Shown here: positions 1 through 8,125 of the stretch, one piece after another
Numbering within the stretch: the stretch's first letter is position 1
How the letters are laid out: each line of letters starts with the position of its first letter
Assembly (NCBI RefSeq): GCF_001665785.1
Contig: NZ_LZSO01000035.1
Span: 121,870-185,869, forward strand
DNA: 64,000 bases
Reading direction: 5' to 3'
From: Mycolicibacterium peregrinum
GTDB lineage: Bacteria > Actinomycetota > Actinomycetes > Mycobacteriales > Mycobacteriaceae
Notes under the pieces: model-generated
What the model was told of the DNA's origin: nothing
The model's database searches: none
The model's input: only the letters and a program-made list of their open reading frames with translations
Made by a program: the position numbers and the translations under genes

Positions 1-304
1 GGACACCGTCCGGTTCGACCAGCATCGCGCGCCCGCGGGCGACGCCGACGTGAATCACCGAACCTTGCTCAGACAACGCTGATTCCAGGCAGAGCGCCGC
101 GGGCGCGGCGTACAGCACTGCGGCCCAGGCTCGTTGCGTCCAGGTCAACGGTCCGGTGTGGTCGACGTAGACGCCGTTGTGGACGCGCGCCCACTCCCGG
201 CGCCTGAGCATGCGGCGGATGTGGTGGTTGGGCAGGCCCGCCGCGAGAACCTGTCGACGCGAGATGACCCCGGCCTGTTGGCTCAGTAACTCGGCGATAT
301 CCAC
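1..304 (-). CDS. AbiEi-type antitoxin-domain protein (DUF559-like), 3' truncated by window edge
   Basis: Reading from a GTG at 304 gives an open frame that runs off the window edge (about 101 residues). The start VDIAELLSQQAGVISRRQVL, followed by a basic helix and 'VHNGVYVDHTGPLT', matches the N-terminal winged-helix domain of AbiEi-type antitoxin_4 proteins. In actinobacteria this domain is usually fused to a C-terminal DUF559 (Vsr-like endonuclease fold) domain, which would lie outside the window. An AGGA motif sits about 8 nt upstream of the GTG. Most mycobacterial copies are solitary chromosomal genes of unknown role, not parts of an AbiE toxin-antitoxin pair, and no toxin partner is visible. 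Confidence 0.7.
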   Translation of the reverse strand, partial: MDIAELLSQQAGVISRRQVLAAGLPNHHIRRMLRRREWARVHNGVYVDHTGPLTWTQRAWAAVLYAAPAALCLESALSEQGSVIHVGVARGRAMLVEPDGV

Positions 305-369
305 GTGTTCGATCCTGGCGGAGCGGGCCTGTGGTGACTAGGGCCGTTGCGGGATCTGTGGATAACCGC

Positions 370-416
370 CTACGCCGAGGATCAAAGCCACCTGTTGACC
401 ACAATCCTCGGCGTAG
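370..416. terminator. Long inverted repeat between two minus-strand genes
   Basis: Perfect 13-bp arms (CTACGCCGAGGAT at 370-382 and its complement at 404-416) are separated by a 21-nt loop. It lies 7 nt past the stop of the acyl-CoA ligase gene at 424, which fits a transcription terminator. There is no T-run, and the loop is longer than usual, so an operator for the AbiEi-type gene is an alternative. Confidence 0.5.
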
Positions 417-423
417 ACAGCGG

Positions 424-2523
424 CTATGGCTCGCGCACGATGCACAACGCGTCCACGGCCACGAGCCCCTGATCAGTCACCAAAAGCGGGTTGACGTCGA
501 GAGATTCGATCCAGTCGTGGCCGGCGGCGGCCAGATTGCCCAGCCCCACCAGGGTGTCCGCGAGCTGATCGAGATGCCACGGCGCCGCGCCGCGGAAGCC
601 GTGCAGCAAGCGCAGGTCCCGGAACTCCTCGATGAGTGCTTCGGCATCGGCCTTGGTCAGCGGTGCCGGGCGGCCGCCGACCCGCTGCAGCACCTCGACG
701 AAAACGCCGCCCAGGCCCAGCATCACCATCGGACCCAGTTCACTGCGCCCGTCGATCCCGATCAGCAGTTCACCGCGGGACGGGGTCATCGGCTGGACGG
801 CCACTGTGGGTGCGACACTGTGTTGCGCGGCGATATCGCGCATCCGGGCCACCGCGTCCACCAGTTCTGCCGGCGAGACGTTCAGCGCGACCGCGCCCAG
901 TTCGGTTCGGTGCGCCACATCGGCGAGCTTGACGGCATACGGGCCGGGGAACGTTGGGCCGACGACGGCGTCCGTACCGGCGATCACCGCGAAGGGGGCG
1001 GTGGGAACGTTGAAACGCTGTAGTAGCGCCATGATTTCGGTGAATGGCAGGAACCGGCTGCCACCGGCATCGGTCACCGGTGTCGAGGGGCACGGGATGG
1101 GTGCGGGTGCTTCGACAGCGCCGCGCATCGTCTGGCGGTCTCGCGCGAAGGTACCCAGGGTGTGCAGGCCGCGCAGGGTTCCCCGGATTCCGTAGCCGAG
1201 TGCGACGGCTCCGTCGTCGCCGATCACCTCGGTGGCGAACGTGCCGACGTCACCGGCGCCTGCGGCGATCGCGACCGGCTTGCGGTGACGGCGGGCGGCC
1301 GCGGCCACATCGTCGATGAGCCGGCGGTACAGCGGGGAGTCGCTCCACATGTTGACGAACACCACGGCATCGAGTTCGTCTGAGCCGACGTACTTCTCGA
1401 CGATGTCGGTCCAGAAGGTGGCGCCGAACCCGGTGGTGTCCAGGGGATTTGGCACGGTGATCCCGGGGATGGTGGACGCGACCCAGTCGGCGAGGCTGTC
1501 CAGTGGCGGAAGCGTGAGCCCCTCCGCCTCGGCCACGTCGAACGCCAGCGACGCGAAGCCGCCGGTGCCGGCCACCACGCCGATCCGCTGCACCGGTTTG
1601 CGCAGCGCTGGATCGAGCTGGCTGACGACCGAGAGCCGGTCGACGAGTTCCTCGAGATCGAAGGCGAGCTGGATCCCCAGCTGGCGGAACGTGACGTCGT
1701 AGGCCCAGGCGTTCCCGGCCAGTGCTCCGGTGTGGGAGGCCGCCATCTGCTGGGTGCGCGCGTTGCGGGCGAGTTTGACCGCGACGATCGGCTTGCCCGC
1801 GGCGATGCAGCGGCGGGCGGCTGCGGAGAACGCGGCCGGGCGGCGGATCCCCTCGACAACAAGGCCGATCGCGGTGGTATCCGGGTCGGTGGCAAGGAAA
1901 TCGAGGTAGTCGGCCATGTCGGTGGTGGCCTCGTTGCCGGCCGAGATGAGCCGCGAGATTCCGACGCCGGAGCGGGCGTGTGCGGCGATGGCGATCCCGC
2001 CGATCATCGCGCCGCTGTGCGACACGATCGACACACCGCCGGGCGCGGGGTGGTAATCGGCCGAGGCGGTCAGGTGCAGGCTGCGGGGAATACTGATGTA
2101 GCCCAGGCTGTTCGGGCCGATCACGGCCATGTTCCCGCGCTTCGCGGCATCTACCAGGCGCTGCTGGTAGTCCGCGCCCTCATCGCCGAGCTCGGAGAAT
2201 CCCGCCGCGTAGACGACCAGTCCGCCGCAGTCCAGGGTCGCGCATTCCTCGGCGAGCGCCACGGTGCGTTCGGCCGACATCACCGAGAGGACGGCATCGA
2301 TGGGCCCGGCGATGTCACTGATCGATCGGTGCGCGGGCATCCCCAGCACCGTCTCGGCGGTCGGATGGACAAAGTGGACCTCGGCCGCGCTGTTGAGGGT
2401 GGGGGCGATGAACTCCGCCACCGGCGACTTGTCGCTGAGCCCGACGACGGCGATGGTCTTGGGATTCAACAGCCGATCGAGCTGTCCGGTGCCTGGAGCG
2501 TCGTCGCTGGAGACCAGGGTCAT
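424..2523 (-). CDS. NDP-forming acyl-CoA synthetase (acetate--CoA ligase family)
   Basis: This 699-residue protein has the single-chain layout of ADP-forming acyl-CoA synthetases. A CoA-binding Rossmann domain comes first ('PKTIAVVGLSDKSP' near residue 25, 'GPNSLGYI' near 138). Two ligase-CoA domains follow ('SHSGAMIGG' and 'AASHTGALAG'; the latter probably carries the phospho-histidine by family analogy). A C-terminal ATP-grasp domain ends with 'GLGGVFVEVL' and 'SLDVNPLL'. Expected reaction: acid + CoA + ATP to acyl-CoA + ADP + Pi, or the reverse. A purine-rich AAGGG precedes the ATG. It is divergent from the esterase gene at 2692 and could activate short acids released in the surrounding pathway; the substrate is unknown. 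Confidence 0.85.
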   Translation of the reverse strand: MTLVSSDDAPGTGQLDRLLNPKTIAVVGLSDKSPVAEFIAPTLNSAAEVHFVHPTAETVLGMPAHRSISDIAGPIDAVLSVMSAERTVALAEECATLDCGGLVVYAAGFSELGDEGADYQQRLVDAAKRGNMAVIGPNSLGYISIPRSLHLTASADYHPAPGGVSIVSHSGAMIGGIAIAAHARSGVGISRLISAGNEATTDMADYLDFLATDPDTTAIGLVVEGIRRPAAFSAAARRCIAAGKPIVAVKLARNARTQQMAASHTGALAGNAWAYDVTFRQLGIQLAFDLEELVDRLSVVSQLDPALRKPVQRIGVVAGTGGFASLAFDVAEAEGLTLPPLDSLADWVASTIPGITVPNPLDTTGFGATFWTDIVEKYVGSDELDAVVFVNMWSDSPLYRRLIDDVAAAARRHRKPVAIAAGAGDVGTFATEVIGDDGAVALGYGIRGTLRGLHTLGTFARDRQTMRGAVEAPAPIPCPSTPVTDAGGSRFLPFTEIMALLQRFNVPTAPFAVIAGTDAVVGPTFPGPYAVKLADVAHRTELGAVALNVSPAELVDAVARMRDIAAQHSVAPTVAVQPMTPSRGELLIGIDGRSELGPMVMLGLGGVFVEVLQRVGGRPAPLTKADAEALIEEFRDLRLLHGFRGAAPWHLDQLADTLVGLGNLAAAGHDWIESLDVNPLLVTDQGLVAVDALCIVREP

Positions 2524-2548
2524 TGCTGTTGCCCTTCGAACGTGATGT

Positions 2549-2570
2549 GTGAACCTTGATTATGGTAGCG
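2549..2570. promoter_or_regulatory. Possible regulator half-site in the ligase/esterase divergent promoter
   Basis: In the AT-rich gap between the divergent ligase and esterase genes, GTGAACC followed by a spacer containing ATTAT matches one arm and the centre of the large palindrome at 34004-34045 (about 15 of 22 positions). The second arm is not conserved, so this is a weak candidate. Confidence 0.25.
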
Positions 2571-2691
2571 GATTCCAAGATTGATCAGAATATGCAGGAA
2601 AAAGCTCTAAAAGTTAGCAATGACTATGTAGCATTCGATCAGTCCGGCGATGGGGCCAGGCTTGCATGTCGAGTTGATTTCGGAGGATCCG

Positions 2692-3588
2692 ATGGCGAAG
2701 ACCGAGGCGTTGGCGCGCGTCGAGGAGATGTATGTGAACGGGTTCCCGGACGCGGCGACGGCCACGGTGGACGACCTGCGGAAGGCCTACGACGATCTGC
2801 TGCTGCAGTTCGAGCTGCCCGCCGATGTCGAGCCCGTCGAGGGCGAGGCCGGTGGAATTCCGACGCTCTCCGTGACCGCCGCCGGTGCCACCCGGGACAA
2901 GGTGCTCATCTGGTTCCATGGCGGCGGGTATGTCCTGGGCAGCGCCAAGGGCTTCCAGGAACTGGGCCACACGCTGTCGCGTGCGTCCGGGGTCACCGTC
3001 GTGCTGCCGGATTACCGGCGGGCGCCGGAGAACAAGTTTCCGGCCGCGGTCGACGACGGCGTCGCCGCGATCACCGACCTGGTCTCGACCTATGGTGCGG
3101 ACAACGTCGCTGTCGGTGGTGACTCCGCGGGTGGCGGGCTGACGCTGGCGGCCCTGACCGTGTTGCGGGACCAGAACCTGCCGCTGCCCGCGGCGGCAGT
3201 GTTCATCTCACCGCTGCTCGACTTCACCGCAAGTGGCGCGAGCGTGGACCTGTACGACGGCAAAGACGTTGCGGTATCGCGGGGTTCGATCGCCAATCTG
3301 CGGGAGGCCTATCTGCAGGGCCACGATCCGCAGGACCCGCTCGCCTCGCCGGTGTTCGCCGAGCTGGGCGGACTTCCGCCCGCGCTGTTCATGGTCGGGT
3401 CCAACGAGGTGCTGCTAGACGACTCCCTGCGTGCCGCCACCGCCATCACCGCAGGCGGCGGCACCGCGGCGGTGTCCTTGTACGAGGACATGGTTCACGT
3501 CTGGCCGCTGTTCTCGTCGATTCTCCCGGAGGGTATCCAGGCGGCCGACGAGGCCGGATCGTTCCTCGGTAAGCACTTCGGCCGGTAG
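2692..3588 (+). CDS. HSL-family (family IV) alpha/beta-hydrolase, esterase/lipase
   Basis: A 298-residue carboxylester hydrolase of the hormone-sensitive-lipase type. The oxyanion-hole motif HGGG is at 76-79, the nucleophile motif GDSAGG has Ser145, an Asp lies near 243 ('EVLLDDS') and the catalytic His is 269 in 'DMVHVW'. It resembles the mycobacterial Lip series and should be cytoplasmic, as no signal peptide is visible. The frame is open upstream to an ATG at 2650, but the ATG at 2692 has a clear GGAGG six bases before it and is preferred. A close paralogue lies at 30379-31314, with near-identical 'AYLQGHDPxDPLASPVF' segments. It could open ester or lactone products of the Baeyer-Villiger enzyme encoded in this region. 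Confidence 0.85.
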   Translation: MAKTEALARVEEMYVNGFPDAATATVDDLRKAYDDLLLQFELPADVEPVEGEAGGIPTLSVTAAGATRDKVLIWFHGGGYVLGSAKGFQELGHTLSRASGVTVVLPDYRRAPENKFPAAVDDGVAAITDLVSTYGADNVAVGGDSAGGGLTLAALTVLRDQNLPLPAAAVFISPLLDFTASGASVDLYDGKDVAVSRGSIANLREAYLQGHDPQDPLASPVFAELGGLPPALFMVGSNEVLLDDSLRAATAITAGGGTAAVSLYEDMVHVWPLFSSILPEGIQAADEAGSFLGKHFGR

Positions 3589-3715
3589 GCACACCAAGCC
3601 ATTTCGATCGCTGACCCAGTGCGTCCGTCACGACGCACTGGCTTTGCGCTGCACGTCGTCACGTCGGTGGGAACTGACGAATTGATTTGCGCTCCATCCT
3701 CGAAAGGACAACTAC

Positions 3716-5020
3716 GTGAACAGTGCATCCGATACAACGCCGGCGAGACGAAAATACGCGATATGGCTGGCCTCTGCCGTCGCGGCGTTCGCCCTCTTGG
3801 TCGGAGCGGCGATCCCGGCGGCGGCAGCCGAGTTGATGAGGGTGACGTTCGTGCGGCACGGCGAGTCGCTCGGAAACGCCTCGGGCAGCATCGATTCGTC
3901 GACGCCGGGCCCGGTGCTCAGCCCGAAGGGCCAGCAGCAGGCGGAAGCGCTGGTCGGAACCCTCGGTGACAACAACTACGACGCCATCTACGCCTCGACC
4001 ATGGTGCGGACTCAACTGACCGCCGCTCCGATGTCGCGGTATCTGGGTCTGCCCATCCAGGTGCTGCCCGGTCTCCAGGAGATCGAGGCGGGCATCTACG
4101 AGGGCACGCCGGAAAGCGAGGCGGGCAGCGGTTACATGCTGGCACCGCTGGCCTGGGCGCTCCAGGGAAACCGTGACGTCCGGCTCCCGGGTTCGATTGA
4201 CGGGAACGAGTTCGACGCCCGGATGGACGGGGCTGTGCAAACCATGTACGACAACGGCGACCGCAACGCCATTGTGTTCTCCCACGGCGCCGCCATCATG
4301 TTCTGGACGTTCATGAACGTCGACAATCTCACTGCGGCGCAGAAGCTGGACCTGATGCGGCAGTCGTTGAGCAACACCGGGTATGTCGTGGTCGAGGGCA
4401 ACCCCGAGGACGGCTGGACGCTGGTGAACTGGAACGGCCAGGAGTTCAGTCCCGAGCGCACCTTCGGCGCCGAGGTCAAACTCCAGATCCGGACGCTGTC
4501 GCGTCAGCTCCAGGCCGAGGCGGAGTCGATCGGAGCATCGTTCGCCACGCATGATCCGGTGGCCATCGCGACAGCTCTCAACCGGGGCATCAACGGTGCC
4601 GGCTTCTCGCTGCTCAAGTTCAATCGCGCGGTGACCGCCGAGGCCATCGAGCGACTCGACAAGGCGGTACACAACATCGCCCCGGCCTCGCGGATCGCAC
4701 CCGAGGTTGCCGAGGTGCCCGCAGTCGAGGCGCAGCGGGTGGCTGTGGTGAAGGAGCTCGCCAAAGTTGGTGCCACCCAAGGTGAGCCGACCGCTGCCAC
4801 AGATTCAGGCACGGCGACCACCGCGAAGCCCAAGTTCAATGTCAAGAAGGGCTCGGCGGAGAAGAACACCGTGAAGGCCCGGACGGCCGTCACGAAGGAT
4901 GCCGTCAAGTCCAAGCTGGCTGCCACCGCACAGGCCGTGAAGTCGCGGTTGGGTATCAAAGCAACCCGGCCTGCCTCGGCTACCAAGCCGACTGCCGATG
5001 CCGGCTCCGGCGATGACTGA
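3716..5020 (+). CDS. Secreted/anchored histidine phosphatase superfamily protein
   Basis: A 434-residue protein starts at a GTG with AAAGGA seven bases upstream. Residues 13-38 form a signal sequence or membrane anchor ending in an Ala-rich 'IPAAAAEL' cleavage region. The phosphoglycerate-mutase-type catalytic motif 'VRHGES' follows at 46-51, and the second core His is in 'FSHGAAIMFW' near 186. Family members transfer phosphate through the first His; the substrate cannot be inferred. The last 100 residues are low-complexity, rich in Lys, Ala and Thr, which is unusual for the family and may bind cell-wall polyanions. It is followed by a strong bidirectional hairpin. Confidence 0.8.
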   Translation: MNSASDTTPARRKYAIWLASAVAAFALLVGAAIPAAAAELMRVTFVRHGESLGNASGSIDSSTPGPVLSPKGQQQAEALVGTLGDNNYDAIYASTMVRTQLTAAPMSRYLGLPIQVLPGLQEIEAGIYEGTPESEAGSGYMLAPLAWALQGNRDVRLPGSIDGNEFDARMDGAVQTMYDNGDRNAIVFSHGAAIMFWTFMNVDNLTAAQKLDLMRQSLSNTGYVVVEGNPEDGWTLVNWNGQEFSPERTFGAEVKLQIRTLSRQLQAEAESIGASFATHDPVAIATALNRGINGAGFSLLKFNRAVTAEAIERLDKAVHNIAPASRIAPEVAEVPAVEAQRVAVVKELAKVGATQGEPTAATDSGTATTAKPKFNVKKGSAEKNTVKARTAVTKDAVKSKLAATAQAVKSRLGIKATRPASATKPTADAGSGDD

Positions 5021-5043
5021 ACGCTGACCGAAGCCGAACAAAG

Positions 5044-5077
5044 AAGGCGCCCAATCACCGAAGTGATTGGGCGCCTT
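5044..5077. terminator. Bidirectional rho-independent terminator
   Basis: A perfect 15-bp stem (AAGGCGCCCAATCAC) with a CGAA tetraloop sits between two convergent genes. A short T-run (CCGTTT) follows on the plus strand and an A/T-rich stretch follows on the other side, so it can serve both genes. Confidence 0.9.
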
Positions 5078-5093
5078 CCGTTTAACGGGGAGA

Positions 5094-6302
5094 TCAGGCG
5101 TCGGTTCCGGCCTTGGCATAGATCGGCAGCAGATCGGTCGCCGCATCCGCCAACCACTTCGGGTCCACCAGCAGATGCTGGGTGGCCACCTGCATATCGC
5201 GCACATACCGGCCCAGCGTGCTGGTGCGGCCGATGCTCTGGCTGCCGCTCCAACGGTGGGCGAAGCCGACGATGCTGTCCATGGCCTCGTGGCTCCAGGA
5301 CAGCTGCTGGCGCATCCGGGCCATCTGTTCGGTGGTACGGGTGTGGCCGGCGTTCACGGTGGCTTCGGCCGACTCGACGAGGTCGTAGAACGACAGTCGA
5401 ACGGCATGCAGCAGGGCTTCCATCCGGGCGAACTCGAGCTTGAAGATGTCGGCTTCGCCGATCGGGCCCCCGTAATTGGGCCGGAACTTGGTGACGGCCA
5501 ATGAGGCAAGCAATTCCAGTGCGCGGGTGGCGATACCGAGCACGACCGGGACGTGCGGCAGCGGGCCGACGAACTCGTTGGACAACTTGTACATCGTCTC
5601 CGACCGGTAGGGCGTGCCGCCGAAGGTGACGATGGTGTGCTCGTTGGGCGCGAACACCTTGTCGACCCGGTAGTCGTGGCTGCCGGTGGCGCCGAGGCCC
5701 CAGACATCCCAGTTCTGTTTGAGGTCGATCTCGGCCTTGGGGAACATGGCCACGCGAGGCTGCGGCTGCCCGTCCTCACCGAGGATCGCGTTGCCGTCCT
5801 CATCGGCGACGAACACGCCGGCCCCGATCCAGGTGGCGTGGTCGGATCCGCTGGCGAAGGCGAAGTTGCCCTCGACGATCAGACCGCCTTCCACCTGCTT
5901 GGCCGGGTAACGGGGGAGCAGTTGACCGGCGACGCGGAAGTCCTCGTCCCGGCTCATGAGGTCCTTGGCCACCTCGGGCTTGAGGTAGCCGAGCACCTCG
6001 GCGGTGGACCACGAGGTCGCCATGAACGCCCATGCGGTCGACGCGTCGGCCTTGGCCATCGCTTCGTAGACGCGCAGGCCCTCGCTCGGCAGCAGGCCGC
6101 CGCCGCCCAGTTCGGTCGGGACCAGCAGACGGTGCAGGTTTTGTTCGGCGATCGCATCGCGAACGGCATCGCTCAGCGTCTGCGCTCGCTCCATGCTCTC
6201 GGCCTCGGCCCGGATGAGCGGGGTGATGGAACGGACGCGCTGGAGGTAATCAGCCAGCCTGGAACTGCCTGTCGCGGCATCTGGCGTCAGCGTCTGAGTC
6301 AT
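5094..6302 (-). CDS. Acyl-CoA-dehydrogenase-fold flavin-dependent monooxygenase (HsaA-like)
   Basis: A 402-residue protein of the type-2 acyl-CoA dehydrogenase fold used by two-component flavin monooxygenases (group D, such as HsaA). Supporting segments are 'LLVPTELGGGGL' near 60, 'AKADASTAWAFMATSW' near 85, 'FASGSDHATW', 'WGLGATGSHDY' and the C-terminal helical 'RWSGSQSIGRTSTLGRYVRDM'. Such enzymes use reduced FMN or FAD from a separate reductase; the flavin reductase at 31436 is the obvious local candidate. A desaturase role cannot be excluded from sequence alone. The start ATG has GAAAGG upstream. A TTGACA/TACCTT promoter precedes it. Confidence 0.75.
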   Translation of the reverse strand: MTQTLTPDAATGSSRLADYLQRVRSITPLIRAEAESMERAQTLSDAVRDAIAEQNLHRLLVPTELGGGGLLPSEGLRVYEAMAKADASTAWAFMATSWSTAEVLGYLKPEVAKDLMSRDEDFRVAGQLLPRYPAKQVEGGLIVEGNFAFASGSDHATWIGAGVFVADEDGNAILGEDGQPQPRVAMFPKAEIDLKQNWDVWGLGATGSHDYRVDKVFAPNEHTIVTFGGTPYRSETMYKLSNEFVGPLPHVPVVLGIATRALELLASLAVTKFRPNYGGPIGEADIFKLEFARMEALLHAVRLSFYDLVESAEATVNAGHTRTTEQMARMRQQLSWSHEAMDSIVGFAHRWSGSQSIGRTSTLGRYVRDMQVATQHLLVDPKWLADAATDLLPIYAKAGTDA

Positions 6303-6415
6303 CTTCGTACCTTTCTCGCACGGGTCTGTGGAGGTGTGCCCATCGTTCGGTCATCCCGCTCCGGCTGCCTCTGCGGCGCTCACTTCGGGATGACCCCGGA
6401 TACGCCACTGTGACT

Positions 6416-6443
6416 AAGGTAACGAAATTAATGCTAATGTCAA
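6416..6443 (-). promoter_or_regulatory. Sigma-70-type promoter of the flavin monooxygenase gene
   Basis: On the minus strand a perfect -35 TTGACA (6443-6438) and a -10 TACCTT (6421-6416) are 16 bp apart, leaving about 105 nt of leader before the ATG at 6302. Confidence 0.5.
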
Positions 6444-6444
6444 G

Positions 6445-6458
6445 CTGCAATATTGCAG
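6445..6458. promoter_or_regulatory. 14-bp perfect palindrome in a divergent promoter
   Basis: CTGCAATATTGCAG is a perfect palindrome immediately upstream of the -35 of the leftward monooxygenase gene and 48 bp before the FadD start. Its position suits an operator controlling one or both divergent genes. Confidence 0.45.
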
Positions 6459-6505
6459 GCCAGAGCCTAATAGGCCTTCGACATTGAGCGAAATGGAAAC
6501 TAACC

Positions 6506-8053
6506 ATGTACTTGACGCAAGCGTTGCACAGAGCCGTGCAGCAGACACCCGATCTGCCGGCCACGATCTTTGGGGAACGCGTACGCACGTGGACGCAGAG
6601 TGCGGATCGGGTCGCCCGGTTGGCCGCGGCGCTGAAGGGCCTTGGCGTGCAGAGCGGCGATCGGGTGGCGATCCTCGCCCAGAACTGCGATGACTACCAC
6701 GACGTACTCTTCGCGGCCCCATGGGCCGACGCGGTCGCCGTGCCGGTCAACACCCGCTGGAGCGCACGAGAGATCGCGTTCTCGCTCCAGGACTGCGGAT
6801 CCGTCGTGCTGGTTGTCGGGGACGCATTCCTGGACATGGTGGACGAACTGCGTGTCCTGGCGCCGAGCGTGCGGGCCTACATCCATGCCGGCGAGCGGGC
6901 CACGCCCGACGGGGTGCACGGTTTCGAGGACCTCATCGGTGCACACGATCCGGTCGAGGACGCGCGTCGCGGTGGCGACGCCCTGGCCGCGATCTACTAC
7001 ACCGGCGGCACCACGGGGACGCCCAAGGGAGTGATGCTCAGCCACACCAACCTCATGACGGCAGCGCTGGGCGCGTTGGCGACCGGACAGTTTCTGGAGC
7101 CGAGGGGCCGCTTGTTGCACAGTGCGCCGATGTTCCACCTGGCCGACGGTTCCGGCTGGGTCGCGCGCAACGTCGTCGGCGGCACCCATGTCATCCTGCC
7201 GGGCTTCACCCCGGACGCGGTGGCGGTGGCCGTCGAGCGATACCAGATCACCGATATGTTCCTGGCGCCGACCATGATTCAGATGCTGGTCGACTCACCG
7301 GCTGCGCGGGAGCGCGACCTGTCCAGCCTCAAACACCTGCTGTACGGCGCCTCACCGATCTCGCAGGCGTTGTTGGAGCGCACCATGCGGTTGCTGCCAG
7401 GGGCAACGTTGCTGCAGGCCTACGGGATGACCGAGCTGTCACCGACGACGACGGTGCTCACCGCCGCGGATCACCACAATCCGGCGTTGCTGAGGTCGGC
7501 AGGGCGGGCCGTGCCGATCGCCGAGGTGAAGGTCGTCGATCCCGAGGACAACGAGGTGCCGCTGGGGACCGTCGGCGAGGTGGTCGCGCGCGGGCCACAC
7601 GTCATGCTCGGCTATTGGAATCGGCCCGAGGAGACCGCGCAGGCGCTGCGCGGTGGCTGGATGCACACGGGTGACGGTGGTTACCTGGACGACGACGGCT
7701 ACCTCTTCATCGTCGACCGGATGAAAGACATGATCGTCTCCGGCGGAGAGAACGTGTACTCCGCCGAGGTGGAAAACGCTCTGGCGCAACATCCGAGTGT
7801 GGCCACCTGCGCAGTGATCGGCGTGCCGGACGGCGAGTGGGGCGAGCGGGTTCATGCCCTCGTCGTCGTGCACGAGGGTAAGGCGACAACCGCTGAGGAT
7901 CTGCGGGAGCACTGCGGCGCTCTGATCGCGCGCTACAAGGCCCCGCGCAGCGTTGAGTTCGTCGATTCTCTGCCGCTGACCCCGGCGGCCAAAGTGGACA
8001 AACGGGCGCTGCGCGAGCGGTACTGGAACGGCGAATCCCGCTCCGTCCATTGA
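6506..8053 (+). CDS. FadD-type acyl-CoA synthetase (AMP-forming)
   Basis: A 515-residue ANL-superfamily adenylate-forming ligase. The phosphate-binding loop TGGTTGTPK is at 166-174 (Gly replaces the usual Ser). The 'YGMTELSPTTT' motif, 'HTGDGGYLDDDGYLFIVDRMKDM' hinge region and 'GGENVYSAEVE' follow, and the catalytic Lys lies in 'PAAKVDKRALRERY' near the end. Expected reaction: carboxylate + ATP + CoA to acyl-CoA + AMP + PPi. Length and motifs match FadD short/medium-type enzymes; the substrate may be a degraded ring or side-chain acid. It is divergent from the flavin monooxygenase and ends at a hairpin shared with fadB. The RBS is weak (GGAAAC). Confidence 0.87.
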   Translation: MYLTQALHRAVQQTPDLPATIFGERVRTWTQSADRVARLAAALKGLGVQSGDRVAILAQNCDDYHDVLFAAPWADAVAVPVNTRWSAREIAFSLQDCGSVVLVVGDAFLDMVDELRVLAPSVRAYIHAGERATPDGVHGFEDLIGAHDPVEDARRGGDALAAIYYTGGTTGTPKGVMLSHTNLMTAALGALATGQFLEPRGRLLHSAPMFHLADGSGWVARNVVGGTHVILPGFTPDAVAVAVERYQITDMFLAPTMIQMLVDSPAARERDLSSLKHLLYGASPISQALLERTMRLLPGATLLQAYGMTELSPTTTVLTAADHHNPALLRSAGRAVPIAEVKVVDPEDNEVPLGTVGEVVARGPHVMLGYWNRPEETAQALRGGWMHTGDGGYLDDDGYLFIVDRMKDMIVSGGENVYSAEVENALAQHPSVATCAVIGVPDGEWGERVHALVVVHEGKATTAEDLREHCGALIARYKAPRSVEFVDSLPLTPAAKVDKRALRERYWNGESRSVH

Positions 8054-8069
8054 GATTTCTTCCGCCGAA

Positions 8070-8119
8070 CAGACGCAGAATCCCCCAATTCCGCTAGGAA
8101 AAGGGGGATTCTGCGTCTG
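8070..8119. terminator. Bidirectional terminator between fadD-type gene and fadB
   Basis: Perfect 17-bp arms (CAGACGCAGAATCCCCC at 8070-8086 and its complement at 8103-8119) flank a 16-nt loop between convergent genes. Confidence 0.75.
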
Positions 8120-8125
8120 CTCGCG

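Noticed and set aside
1..304. AbiEi-type gene as part of an abortive-infection toxin-antitoxin system
   Set aside because: No AbiEii-type toxin gene is adjacent within the window, and actinobacterial AbiEi-DUF559 proteins are commonly solitary; the missing 3' part lies outside.
357..365. TGTGGATAA, a perfect match to the enterobacterial DnaA box, beside the 370-416 inverted repeat
   Set aside because: It is a single copy with no cluster of boxes, no dnaA/dnaN neighbours, and mycobacterial boxes are usually TTGTCCACA-like; chance occurrence is plausible in 64 kb.
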